Assembly (NCBI RefSeq): GCF_016921115.1
Contig: NZ_JAFFZS010000048.1
Location: forward strand, 1-45,696
DNA from: Streptomyces actuosus
Lineage (GTDB): Bacteria > Actinomycetota > Actinomycetes > Streptomycetales > Streptomycetaceae
Direction of reading: 5' to 3'
Length of the DNA stretch: 45,696 nucleotides
Under the pieces are notes generated by a model. It was not told the DNA's origin. It saw only the letters and a list, made by a program, of their open reading frames with translations, and searched no databases. Of this stretch, positions 1-8,031 are shown one piece after another. Both the position numbers and the translations under genes were made by a program. The stretch's first letter is position 1; every line of letters begins with the position of its first letter.

Positions 1-108
1 GAGGTCGAGTACAACCGCAGCCGGCTCCGTCGGCACCCCGACTACGGGTACGTCACTCCACTCGAAACGAGATCCTTGCTCAGGCAGAACCTCGTCCCGG
101 CAGCGTAA
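1..108 (+). CDS. IS3-type transposase, C-terminal end (partial)
   Basis: Frame 1 is open from the window edge to TAA at 106-108 and encodes 35 residues beginning EVEYNRSRLRRHPDYGYVTP. This matches the tail of the DDE integrase core in IS3-family OrfB, where a YN-R-R-H-GY-TP pattern follows the catalytic glutamate helix. The catalytic residues themselves lie upstream of the window. A related retroviral-type integrase from another IS family cannot be excluded from so short a piece. Confidence 0.7.
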   Translation, partial: EVEYNRSRLRRHPDYGYVTPLETRSLLRQNLVPAA

Positions 109-141
109 ACACCCGCTGTCCAGTTCGCGGGGGGAACTTCA
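1..141 (+). mobile_element. Right end of an IS3-type insertion sequence
   Basis: The window opens inside a transposase gene that stops at 106-108. The DNA continues about 33 bases to a CA dinucleotide at 140-141 within GGGGGGAACTTCA, which is the usual 5'-TG...CA-3' end form of IS3-family elements. Immediately after it, at 142, an aminoglycoside-phosphotransferase reading frame begins in mid-domain (GGFSPGVAAR). That is why the IS boundary is placed at 141. The exact boundary is inferred; the left end of this copy lies outside the window. Confidence 0.6.
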
Positions 142-171
142 GGGGGCTTCTCGCCTGGGGTTGCTGCTCGC

Positions 172-984
172 ATGCGCCTTGTCGACGGTCGGCGGGTGTT
201 CGTGAAGGCGGTGGGCCCTGAACCAAACCCCGACACCCCTGACCTCCACCGATCCGAGGCACGGATCACCGCGGCCTTGCCGATCGCAGCGCCTGTGCCG
301 CAGCTGCTCATGACTTTGGACCTCGAAGGCTGGGTCGTTTTGGTCTTCGAAGACGTCGACGGGAGAATGCCGGCCCAGCCGTGGCGGCTGGACGAGCTCC
401 ACCGTGTTCTTGCAGCGGCTAACGAGCTGTCCGTGCTGCTCGATCCTTCGCCGATCGCGGCACCACCGGTTGCTGACCGATTCGGCGAGAAGTTCCAAGG
501 CTGGCGTCGGCTTTCCGCTGCTTCCGCCGATGGGACAGACGACCTGGCCTGGCTCGATCCCTGGGCACGACGCAATCTGGGACACCTCGTCGACCGAGAA
601 GCCGCCTGGATCGCAGCTGCAGCCGGCAGTGCCTTGATCCATGGCGATCTGCGGGCGGACAACGTTTTGCTGACCGACGACCGCGTCATGGTCGTCGACT
701 GGCCGTGGGCCGCAGTCGGAGCTTCGTGGTTTGACGTCGTCGCGATGGGCCCGAGCGTGATCATGCAGGGCGCCCCGGATGCCGTGAGTCTTCTTGATCA
801 GCACCTGTTCGCTCGTGGTGCCGACCCGGAAGATGTCACCACCGTGCTCATCGCTGCGGCTGGATACTTCCTTCGTCAGTCCGTGCAGGCCCCGCCGCCG
901 GGGCTGCCGACGGTGCGGGACTTTCAGCGTGCTCAGGGTCAAGCTGCACTCCATTGGGTGCGTGAGCGGACACATTGGCGATAG
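172..984 (+). CDS. Aminoglycoside phosphotransferase-fold protein, N-terminus lost to an IS
   Basis: The protein belongs to the APH/choline-kinase-like fold, which transfers ATP gamma-phosphate to small molecules. The Brenner-type loop HGDLRADN is at residues 157-164, counted from the ATG at 172, and the metal-binding VVDW aspartate is near 176. A strand with the ATP-binding lysine, VFVKAVG, lies at the extreme N-terminus. The frame remains open upstream of the ATG through GGFSPGVAAR back to the IS boundary at about 141. In this family that motif sits roughly 35 residues in, so the start of the gene and its promoter have been removed by the IS. The remaining frame is intact to TAG at 982-984. 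It may be translated from 172 as a shortened protein, or it may be a pseudogene. The substrate cannot be told; many such Streptomyces proteins are not resistance enzymes. Confidence 0.7.
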   Translation: MRLVDGRRVFVKAVGPEPNPDTPDLHRSEARITAALPIAAPVPQLLMTLDLEGWVVLVFEDVDGRMPAQPWRLDELHRVLAAANELSVLLDPSPIAAPPVADRFGEKFQGWRRLSAASADGTDDLAWLDPWARRNLGHLVDREAAWIAAAAGSALIHGDLRADNVLLTDDRVMVVDWPWAAVGASWFDVVAMGPSVIMQGAPDAVSLLDQHLFARGADPEDVTTVLIAAAGYFLRQSVQAPPPGLPTVRDFQRAQGQAALHWVRERTHWR

Positions 985-1004
985 AGCCTCGGGAGACCCC
1001 GAGG

Positions 1005-1268
1005 TCAAGTTCCTGGTGAATCGGGGCGTGGGCGTGGGATGCCGAGGTCGGCGACGGGTCTCTTGACGAGGCGGGCGGCCTCGGCCTGCTTGGCACGGAG
1101 GAAGGTCAGGGTCGAGTCGATGCCTTCGACCTCGCCGAGCCAGTGCTCTTCCTGGGCTCGCTTGCGGCGCAGGAGGAGGTCCTTCTCGATCTCCGCGAGG
1201 CGGGGCAGCATCTTGGGGTTGACCTGGAGCATTGGGCAGCGGATGCAGGCTTCTCTGAACTTGCCGGT
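1005..1268 (-). pseudogene. Remnant: C-terminal tail of a tyrosine-recombinase-like integrase
   Basis: Reading the minus strand from about 1268 to the stop at 1005-1007 gives a coherent, charged helical tail. It starts GKFREACIRCPMLQVNP and continues through LPRLAEIEKDL and EEHWLGEVEGID. A CxRCPML motif followed by a long coiled helix is typical of the C-terminal extension of large actinobacterial site-specific recombinases found in multi-gene modules. Upstream (plus-strand coordinates above about 1268) this similarity stops abruptly, and no core or catalytic residues are present. It is therefore a fragment. It lies tail to tail with the truncated phosphotransferase, 20 bases apart. The family assignment is from memory of the motif. 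Confidence 0.5.
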
Positions 1269-1311
1269 TGGACCCCTGGACCGCCTCCGGGGTCTCGATA
1301 GAGTCGGAGTG

Positions 1312-1587
1312 ATGACTGGGAACCGAGGCCGTTGGCCGAAGATTGATGAGGAACGCGGCGTTGAGGACGTGACGCTTCTGATCTTGGAGTGGCTGGGCGA
1401 GCAGGATGTGAATGCCATGATCAGGATGGACGCCGGGAGACTGGCTGACAACGCGCCGGCGTGGACGTTCACTGCCAGCGGCGGCCCGTTGGCGCATGGG
1501 ATGCGAGCCGATGGGAGGACTGTTCAGCAGTGCATGTCCGTTGCTCTGGCCCGCCTGCGCGACTCCAGTCTGTCGGTTCCGTTCTGA
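1312..1587 (+). CDS. Small hypothetical protein
   Basis: This is an ATG-started frame of 91 residues (MTGNRGRWPKIDEE...) ending ALARLRDSSLSVPF. A purine-rich GTCGGAG sits directly upstream. The composition is that of a normal folded protein: acidic and hydrophobic helices (VEDVTLLILEWLGE), few proline or arginine runs, and codon use like its neighbours. No domain is recognised, and there is no signal peptide or membrane segment. The frame could be read further upstream, but that would overlap the recombinase remnant on the other strand and lacks a ribosome site. The function is unknown. Confidence 0.5.
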   Translation: MTGNRGRWPKIDEERGVEDVTLLILEWLGEQDVNAMIRMDAGRLADNAPAWTFTASGGPLAHGMRADGRTVQQCMSVALARLRDSSLSVPF

Positions 1588-1725
1588 TCTTCGACCGCCT
1601 CTGCTGAAACCTCGCCTTGGGACAGACCTGCATCATGGTCGGATGATGCCCGGTCCCGCGGCCGGCAGCCCCGGTCCGGGCCCCGCACAGGGGGGGTGCG
1701 GCATCCCCGGCGCACCCCCGCGGTT

Positions 1726-2331
1726 CTAGGCCGACACCAGCAGCCGCCCGCCGCGCCTGGCGTGCGCCAGGGCCTCGGGCGTGAGCACCGGACGGGGAAC
1801 GAGAATCCCGCAGTCCGCGCAGACCGGGCCCGAGGAGGGCTCGTGGTCCAGGTCGTACCTCCACATCAGACGCGCCCCGCCGCAGACCGGGCAGCCTGCC
1901 CCCGGCGCGCGCTCCAGGGCCGCGATCAGCCGCCGCAGCACCTCCGCCAGCGGCTCCCGGGGGTGGATCCGCGGGTCGTCGCACCAGGCGACGCCGAAGC
2001 CGCCCCACGTCAGCCGGTGCCAGTCGTCCACGCTGCCAGGCCTGCGCAGCCCGTCGTGCTTCTCCTTCCTGCGGCGCTCGGCGAACCCGGCCTCATAGGC
2101 CAGCCACACCGACCGCGCTTCCTCCAACTCGTCCAGCGCGGCCACGAGCCGCACCGGGTCGGGGGACCTGTCCTCGGGGCCGAAGCCCCAGTGCGTGCAC
2201 AGATGGTCCCAGGTCGCCCTGTGTCCGTAAGGGGCGAACCTCTCAAGGCACTTGCGCAGTGAGTACCGCCGCAGCGCCAGATCGCACCGCGGGTCCCGCA
2301 CCTGTCTCGCCAGGCTTCGGAAACCGGCCAT
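1726..2331 (-). CDS. Hypothetical protein with C-terminal zinc knuckle
   Basis: The protein has 201 residues and starts with ATG at 2331; AGGTGCAAGG lies just upstream. The N-terminal two thirds are helical and charged with many tryptophans (YGHRATWDHLCTHWGFGPED, WHRLTWGGFGVAWCDD). The C-terminus carries CPVCGG (about residue 150) and CADCG (about residue 175), a four-cysteine zinc-ribbon-like pair. No catalytic motif or membrane segment is visible. It stands alone, divergent from the secreted acylase gene. It resembles conserved Streptomyces hypothetical proteins, but no function can be assigned. Confidence 0.7.
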   Translation of the reverse strand: MAGFRSLARQVRDPRCDLALRRYSLRKCLERFAPYGHRATWDHLCTHWGFGPEDRSPDPVRLVAALDELEEARSVWLAYEAGFAERRRKEKHDGLRRPGSVDDWHRLTWGGFGVAWCDDPRIHPREPLAEVLRRLIAALERAPGAGCPVCGGARLMWRYDLDHEPSSGPVCADCGILVPRPVLTPEALAHARRGGRLLVSA

Positions 2332-2672
2332 CGCCTTGCACCTCCCTCACACCTGCACCTGTACTTCGGTCATGTCGGCCGCGTCGCACGCCATCCGCGT
2401 GTGCGGCCCGACGGCGTCCGTCGCCGTCGGGTGTCCGTCGGCGCCGTCCGTCGTCGATCCTCCTTCGTCCGCCCCCGTCGCCCTTCGACATCGCCGAGTA
2501 GACGCGTCGACAGGCGATTCGGCTCCATCCGTTTCCCGATGCGGCCCATAACGCCGCCCCGCTTGACCTCTCGGCCTCTCGTTGAAACGCCGAAAGTTGA
2601 CGCATGTTCATCTTCACACGCGGGGATACCGCCGGTAACGTCCGGCCAACCCCACGTCGGTAGGAGCCGCCC
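2332..2672. promoter_or_regulatory. Divergent intergenic region before the acylase gene
   Basis: This 341-base spacer separates two divergent genes and should hold both promoters. A degenerate GTCCGTCG/GTCGGCG-rich stretch covers about 2408-2460. A TTGACG hexamer at 2597-2602 could be a -35 element for the acylase, but no convincing -10 follows at standard spacing. TAGGAG, about 8 bases before the ATG at 2673, is a good ribosome binding site. Confidence 0.35.
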
Positions 2673-5462
2673 ATGTCATGGCGCACCCCACGAAGCACCG
2701 CTGACAGACAGAGAACTCCTCGCAGATTCCCCGGGTTCCTGAAGGCCGCCGGCGCATGCGCGCTCTTGGCCGGGCTTTTGTCGCCGCTTTCCACACCCGC
2801 GGTGGCGGCCACCGGGACCTCCGCTGTGAACGACTACTGCGGCGGCAGGTGTTCGGACATCCTCCCGCCGGGCGAGAACGGCAACGCCACCCTCGTCCAG
2901 ATCCTGTTCAACCAGGCCTTCGGCACCCAGCCGGCGCACGCCGAGGATCAACTCGGCCCGTACGCGAACCTGGCCACCGGCTACCCCGCCCTCACCGCGG
3001 ACAAGATCAACACTTTCTTCAACGACGCCTCCTTCGGTGTCCCTTCCGACCAGATCGCGTCCACCCGGAGGCCCGCGGGTCGCACCGACGTCACCATCGT
3101 CCGCGACAAGAGGACCGGCGTCCCGCACATCACCGGCACCACCCGCTACGGCACCGAGTTCGGTGCCGGCTACGCCGCGGCCCAGGACCGGCTGTGGCTG
3201 ATGGACATCTTCCGGCACGTGGGCCGGGGCCAGTTGACCTCCTTCGCGGGCGGCGCCGCCGCCAACCAGGGGCTGGAGCAGCAGTTCTGGCGCAACGCGC
3301 CCTACACCGAGGCCGAGCTCCAGGCCCAGATCGACCGGGCCGTCACGACCAACGGCGACCGGGGCCGGCAGGCCCTCGCCGACGCCGACGCCTACCTGGC
3401 CGGCATCAACGCCTACATCGACGCCTCCGACAGGGGCCGGTACTTCCCCGGCGAGTACGTCCTGACCGGCCACAAGAACGCCATCACCAACTCCGGCACC
3501 ATCGCCCATTTCAAGATCACCGACCTGGTGGCGCTCGGTTCGGTCGTCGGCGCCCTCTTCGGATCCGGGGGCGGCGGTGAGGTGAACAACGCGCTCTCCC
3601 TGCTGGCCGCACAGGCCAAGTACGGCGTGGAGGAGGGCACCGAGGTCTGGGAGTCCTTCCGCGAGCGCAACGACCCCGAGGCCGTCCTCACCGTCCACGA
3701 CGGCCGGAGCTTCCCGTACGCCACCCGCCCCGACGACCCCCGCGGCACGGCCCTGCCCGACCCCGGCTCGGTCACCTCGGAGCCCCTCGTCCACGACCGC
3801 ACCGGCAGTGCCGCGACCAGCGCCGCGACCGCGGCCTCCGGCGCCGTGGCGAAGGCCGCCGTCAGTTCCGCCCGGCGCGGCATGTCCAACGCCCTCGTGG
3901 TCAGCGGCGAGCACACCGCGAGCGGCCACCCCGTCGCCGTCTTCGGCCCGCAGACCGGCTACTTCGCCCCGCAGCTGCTGATGCTCCAGGAGATCCAGGG
4001 CCCCGGCATCAGCGCCCGCGGCGCCTCGTTCGCCGGACTCAGCTTCTACGTCGAACTCGGTCGTGGCCAGGACTACGCCTGGAGCGCCACCACCTCCGGC
4101 CAGGACATCATCGACACCTACGCCGTCGAGCTGTGCCAGGACGACTACCACTACCTCTACCGCGGTACCTGCACCGCCATGGAGAAGGTCGAGCGGAAGA
4201 ACGCCTGGAAGCCGACCGTCGCCGACGGAACGGCCGCGGGCTCGTACACCATGCGGGTCTGGCGCACGGCCTACGGCCCGGTCGAGTACCGCGCGACCGT
4301 CGGCGGAAAGAAGGTCGCCTACACCAGCCTGCGCTCGTCGTTCCTCCACGAGGCCGACTCGATCATCGGCTTCCAGATGCTGAACGACCCCGGCTACGTC
4401 ACCGGTCCCGCGTCCTTCCAGAGCGCGGTGCGGCACATCAACTACACCTTCAACTGGTTCTACGCCGACGACCGGCACACCGCGTACTACAACAGCGGCG
4501 ACAACCCGGTGCGCGCGGCCGGCGTGGACGCCGAGTTCCCGGTGTGGGCGCGGCCGGAGTACGAGTGGCGGGGCTGGGACCCGGCGCCCAACACCGCCGA
4601 CTACACCCCGCCGTCCGCCCACCCCAACTCCGTCGACCAGGACTACTACATCTCCTGGAACAACAAGCAGGCCGAGGGGTACGCCGCCGCCTCCTGGGGC
4701 AACGGGCCGGTGCACCGCGGCAACCTGCTCGACGACCGCGTGAAGCGTCTGGTCGCCGCCGGCGGCGTCACCCGCACCTCCCTCGTGCAGGCGATGGCCG
4801 AGGCGGGCGTCTCCGATCTGCGCGCCGAGGACGTGCTGCCGGACCTGCTGAGGGTCGTCACCGATTCTCCGGTGACCGATCCCACGGCGGCCGCGGCGGC
4901 GAGCCGGCTCCAGTCCTGGGTCGCCGCCGGCGCCCGGCGCACCGAGACGTCGGCGGGATCCGGGAAGTACGCCGACGCCGACGCGATCCGCATCCTCGAC
5001 GCCTGGTGGCCGCTGCTGGTCAAGGCCGAGTTCGAGCCCGGTCTCGGGAGCGACCTGTACTCCGCCTTCACCGCCGACCTGCCGGTCGACGAGGCGCCGT
5101 CCGCCGGCCACGGCCCCACCGGGGCGCACGCCGGAAGCTCCTTCCAGTACGGCTGGTGGAGCTACGTCGACAAGGACATCCGTGCGGTGCTCGGCGAGCC
5201 GGTCCGGGGACCCCTCGCCCGGACCTACTGCGGCGGCGGCAGCCTCACCGGCTGCCGGGACGTGCTGATCGGCACCCTGAAGGAAGCGGCGGGCAGGACC
5301 GCCTCCCAGGTCTACCCGGGAGACGACCAGTGCTCGGCGGGTGACCAGTGGTGCGCCGACTCGATCGTCCAGCGCACCCTCGGCGGCATCAAGCACCGCC
5401 GGATCGGCTGGCAGAACCGGCCCACCTACCAGCAGGTCGTGGAGTTCACCGGACACCGGTGA
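2673..5462 (+). CDS. Secreted penicillin-acylase-family Ntn hydrolase
   Basis: This 929-residue precursor is of the penicillin/acyl-homoserine-lactone acylase family, which cleaves acyl-amide bonds. It is secreted and self-processed into alpha and beta chains. Residues 1-45 form a long signal peptide: a basic start with RRFPGFLK, a hydrophobic core ALLAGLLSPLS, and AVA before the likely cut. RR near the core makes Tat export possible. The N-terminal half contains YGAAQD-like GYAAAQDRLWLMDIFRH, typical of the alpha chain. The beta chain begins at GMSNALVVSG, making Ser405 the predicted autoproteolytic nucleophile. Cysteines near the C-terminus (YCGGGSLTGC, QCSAGDQWC) suggest disulfides. The start is supported by TAGGAG upstream. 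The gene is monocistronic, ending at the strong hairpin at 5470. The real substrate (antibiotic side chain, lactone signal or lipopeptide) cannot be told. Confidence 0.88.
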   Translation: MSWRTPRSTADRQRTPRRFPGFLKAAGACALLAGLLSPLSTPAVAATGTSAVNDYCGGRCSDILPPGENGNATLVQILFNQAFGTQPAHAEDQLGPYANLATGYPALTADKINTFFNDASFGVPSDQIASTRRPAGRTDVTIVRDKRTGVPHITGTTRYGTEFGAGYAAAQDRLWLMDIFRHVGRGQLTSFAGGAAANQGLEQQFWRNAPYTEAELQAQIDRAVTTNGDRGRQALADADAYLAGINAYIDASDRGRYFPGEYVLTGHKNAITNSGTIAHFKITDLVALGSVVGALFGSGGGGEVNNALSLLAAQAKYGVEEGTEVWESFRERNDPEAVLTVHDGRSFPYATRPDDPRGTALPDPGSVTSEPLVHDRTGSAATSAATAASGAVAKAAVSSARRGMSNALVVSGEHTASGHPVAVFGPQTGYFAPQLLMLQEIQGPGISARGASFAGLSFYVELGRGQDYAWSATTSGQDIIDTYAVELCQDDYHYLYRGTCTAMEKVERKNAWKPTVADGTAAGSYTMRVWRTAYGPVEYRATVGGKKVAYTSLRSSFLHEADSIIGFQMLNDPGYVTGPASFQSAVRHINYTFNWFYADDRHTAYYNSGDNPVRAAGVDAEFPVWARPEYEWRGWDPAPNTADYTPPSAHPNSVDQDYYISWNNKQAEGYAAASWGNGPVHRGNLLDDRVKRLVAAGGVTRTSLVQAMAEAGVSDLRAEDVLPDLLRVVTDSPVTDPTAAAAASRLQSWVAAGARRTETSAGSGKYADADAIRILDAWWPLLVKAEFEPGLGSDLYSAFTADLPVDEAPSAGHGPTGAHAGSSFQYGWWSYVDKDIRAVLGEPVRGPLARTYCGGGSLTGCRDVLIGTLKEAAGRTASQVYPGDDQCSAGDQWCADSIVQRTLGGIKHRRIGWQNRPTYQQVVEFTGHR

Positions 5463-5469
5463 CGGCCGC

Positions 5470-5514
5470 GGTGGCGGCGGGCCGCCTCACGGGGCGATAC
5501 GGCCCGCCGCCACC
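5470..5514. terminator. Bidirectional terminator hairpin
   Basis: Arms 5470-5483 and 5501-5514 are perfectly complementary over 14 bases, with a 17-base loop. The hairpin lies just after the acylase stop (5460-5462) and overlaps the last codons of the convergent hydrolase gene. It can serve both transcripts. Confidence 0.7.
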
Positions 5515-6812
5515 ACCACCTGCGCCAGCTCCCGGTGGAGGATGTCGCTGTGCGCCCCGGACGGCGGCCCGCCGCGCCGCACCACGGACGCCGCGTCGAC
5601 GTTGACGCACCCCGACGCGGGCAGCGAGCCCCGCACCGCCTCGGCCAGCGTCACCGCGCGTGTTCCCGGCACCGCCTGGACGCCGTCGTACCCCATCGCG
5701 CCCCACCGGGCCCCCAGCAGGCCCCCGATCCGGATCTCCTCGGCGGCCACCCCGGCGGCGTCGCCCGCCATCCGCGAGGCCATCGGATACAGCGTGCCGA
5801 GCGCAGAGTCGTACCGGGAGTGACAGCACACCACCGGGCCGTCGACCCGGCCCTGCCGGCCCCGCAGCACACCTCCCGCGCGCGGGTCGTGCGGGAGCCG
5901 GGAGGCGAACGCGTAGTGCGAGAAGGCCCCCTGGAGCAGGGTCACCGACTTCACCGTGCGGACCCCCTCGGGCAGACCGCGCAGCGCGAACGACACCAGC
6001 CGCGCCCCGAAGCTGTGGCCGACGAGATGCACCCGCACACCGGGGCCGGCCGCGGCCAGCCGCCCGATCACCGGGCCCAGCCCGCGCTCGCCGACCACGC
6101 CGGCGCGCCGCTTCATCGCGTAGTACGTCGCCTGCCGCAGCAGCTCGCGGGCGCCGTGCCAGGGGTTCGGCAGCGAGAACCCCTCGCCCCCGCCGACCGG
6201 TTCGAGTCCCGCCAGCGCCTCGGAGAACTCCCGGCACACCTCGGCCACCGGCCGGTGGAACATCGCAGGGCCGTCCGGCGGCACTCCGTCCACCAGGGTG
6301 TCCGCGGCGAACACCGCCTGCGTCCCGGACGGCGCGGCCTCCACCAGCAGCCGCACCAGTCGCCCGAATCCCTCCAGTTCCGCCTGCCCGCGCGGCTGCC
6401 GCTCCAGCAGGAGCGCGATCCGGTCGACGGCCTGCTCCTGCCCGGGGAAGGTCGCCCGCAGGGCCTCCAGGGTGTCCTCGTCCAGCGCGGGTCGGCGTGC
6501 CGCCGTCGCGGCCACGGACCGCGGGAAGTCGGGGATCGGCTCGTCGGAGAACCGCATCGACGGCCACACCACACCGGCGAACCCGAGCCCGGCCCGCGGC
6601 GCGAGCCCGGGGAAGGGGGCGAGGAAGCGGCTGAACAACCGGGTGGCACCGGAGCGGTCGGTGTTCCAGCCGTGCGCGAAGACCACCAGGTGCCGCACGC
6701 CGCGAGCGGTCACCTCGGCCGTCAGCCGGTCCCGCCGGCGGCCGTCGGCGTCTCCGTCCGCATCGAAGGTCAGCTCCCAGTAAGGAGCCACGCTCATCTC
6801 CGTCCCTGCCAT
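5487..6812 (-). CDS. Alpha/beta-hydrolase-fold protein
   Basis: The 441-residue protein has an alpha/beta-hydrolase core. HLVVFAHGWN near residue 45 is the oxyanion-hole strand. HLVGHSFGAR is the nucleophile elbow, with Ser267. A late His/Asp pair is less clear (GAHSDIL near the end contains a candidate histidine). The start at 6812 was chosen because GAGGGGG lies six bases upstream. Two in-frame upstream extensions reach 7202 but lack a ribosome site. There is no signal peptide, so it is probably cytosolic. It is convergent with the acylase and shares its terminator. The family contains esterases and lipases, and also members with no known substrate. Confidence 0.72.
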   Translation of the reverse strand: MAGTEMSVAPYWELTFDADGDADGRRRDRLTAEVTARGVRHLVVFAHGWNTDRSGATRLFSRFLAPFPGLAPRAGLGFAGVVWPSMRFSDEPIPDFPRSVAATAARRPALDEDTLEALRATFPGQEQAVDRIALLLERQPRGQAELEGFGRLVRLLVEAAPSGTQAVFAADTLVDGVPPDGPAMFHRPVAEVCREFSEALAGLEPVGGGEGFSLPNPWHGARELLRQATYYAMKRRAGVVGERGLGPVIGRLAAAGPGVRVHLVGHSFGARLVSFALRGLPEGVRTVKSVTLLQGAFSHYAFASRLPHDPRAGGVLRGRQGRVDGPVVCCHSRYDSALGTLYPMASRMAGDAAGVAAEEIRIGGLLGARWGAMGYDGVQAVPGTRAVTLAEAVRGSLPASGCVNVDAASVVRRGGPPSGAHSDILHRELAQVVVAAGRIAP

Positions 6813-7266
6813 GCCAGACCCCCTCGTCCGAAACGGCGCGTCGATACGGGCGCATCGTCCTGCGAACAGAGGGACTTGGCCATACGTCACGGCAGTACGG
6901 ACGCGCCGACCGCGTCGCCGGTACAGCAGGTACCGCTCGCGCGTCCGGCGGAAGGCCGCGAGCTCCCGCCGCCATCCCCGCGCGACCGCGTCGGTGTCGG
7001 TGTCGGCGTCGATCGTGGCGCTCACCCGGACAGAGCCCGTGAGCCTGTCGGCTGTGGCGGTTCGGCGCGGTCCGGTCGTGTCCGGTTCGCTCCTGCCGGG
7101 TCCGGCCCTGTCCGGATCCGGTCGGGCTTCGGCCGGCGGAGTGGCACGGTGAGCACCTCCTGGCGCATACAGGTTGGGCCGGTCACCCCTTCCTTCACAC
7201 ATACCGACCGGTTAGTCTGGCGCGGCAGGAGGCCGGAGCCGAATCGCGTCGCGTCGAAGGAGACCG
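6813..7266. promoter_or_regulatory. Divergent promoter region of hydrolase and SDR operon
   Basis: About 450 bases lie between divergent genes. The minus strand stays open through most of it, giving a protein-like stretch (RGWRRELAAFRRTRERYL), but no start with a ribosome site supports it as coding. It contains a run of TCCGGTTCGGTCC-like repeats around 7060-7120 and, at 7203-7216, the operator-like palindrome listed separately. Confidence 0.35.
7203..7216. promoter_or_regulatory. Operator-like palindrome, TetR type, upstream of SDR
   Basis: ACCGACCGGTTAGT differs at two positions from the perfect palindrome ACCGACCGGTCGGT. It lies about 50 bases before the SDR start. A close relative sits before the oppositely oriented arm at 12977-12990. 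The likely ligand protein is the TetR encoded between the two arms. Binding is inferred. Confidence 0.55.
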
Positions 7267-8031
7267 ATGGTGGAAGCCGTTGAGGGTGCTGGGGTCGTCG
7301 TCACGGGTGCCGGCGGCGGGATCGGGGCCGCGCTGGCCCGCCGGTTCGCCGCACAAGGGGCCAGGGTCGTGGTCAACGACCTCGACGCGGACAAGGCGAA
7401 GGCGGTCGCCGACGAGATCGGCGGTAGCGCCGTGCCCGGCGACGCCTCCGCGATCGTCGCCGAGGCGCGCGAGGTGCTGGGCGGCACCGTCGACGTCTAC
7501 TGCGCCAACGCCGGCGTCCCCTCCGGCGGCTCGGAGTCCGCCGAGGAGGACGTCTGGGCGCTCGCCTGGGACGTCAACGTCATGGCGCACGTCCGCGCGG
7601 CCCATCTGCTGCTCCCGGACTGGCTGGCGCGCGGCAGCGGCCGATTCGTCTCGACCGTGTCCGCCGCCGGCCTGCTGACGATGATCGGCGCCGCCCCCTA
7701 CAGCGTCACCAAGCACGGTGCCTACGCCTTCGCCGAGTGGCTGTCGCTGACCTACCGCCACCGCGGGATCAAGGTGCACGCCGTCTGCCCGCAGGGCGTG
7801 CGCACCGACATGCTGGCCGGCAGCGGCAGCGCGGGCGACCTGGTGCTCAGGCCGACCGCGATCGAGCCCGAGGACGTGGCCGACGCCCTGTTCCGGGGCA
7901 TCGAGGAGGACCGGTTCCTGGTCCTGCCGCACCCCGAGGTCGCCGAGTACTACCGGGCCCGGGCCGCCGACCCGGAGCGCTGGCTGGTCAACATGAACCA
8001 CATCCAGCAGAAGTGGGAGGCCGCAGAGTGA
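7267..8031 (+). CDS. Short-chain dehydrogenase/reductase (SDR)
   Basis: This 254-residue classical SDR oxidises or reduces an alcohol/ketone with NAD(P). TGAGGGIG at residues 13-20 is the cofactor loop. CANAG is the structural NAG motif. The catalytic tyrosine and lysine are Y145 and K149 in YSVTKH, with the catalytic serine in VSTVSAAG before them. AAGGAG before the ATG supports the start. The stop overlaps the next gene's GTG (GTGA), so the acyl-CoA ligase is translationally coupled. The context suggests a 3-hydroxyacyl or fatty alcohol substrate, but specificity cannot be read from the sequence. Confidence 0.9.
   Translation: MVEAVEGAGVVVTGAGGGIGAALARRFAAQGARVVVNDLDADKAKAVADEIGGSAVPGDASAIVAEAREVLGGTVDVYCANAGVPSGGSESAEEDVWALAWDVNVMAHVRAAHLLLPDWLARGSGRFVSTVSAAGLLTMIGAAPYSVTKHGAYAFAEWLSLTYRHRGIKVHAVCPQGVRTDMLAGSGSAGDLVLRPTAIEPEDVADALFRGIEEDRFLVLPHPEVAEYYRARAADPERWLVNMNHIQQKWEAAE

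Noticed and set aside
2676..5456. A 926-codon open frame on the minus strand opposite the acylase
   Set aside because: The translation is glycine/valine/arginine-rich with no motifs. It is a GC-bias shadow of the real gene.
6813..7202. N-terminal extension of the alpha/beta hydrolase
   Set aside because: The frame is open, but no start codon has a ribosome site, while the start at 6812 has GAGGGGG at ideal distance.
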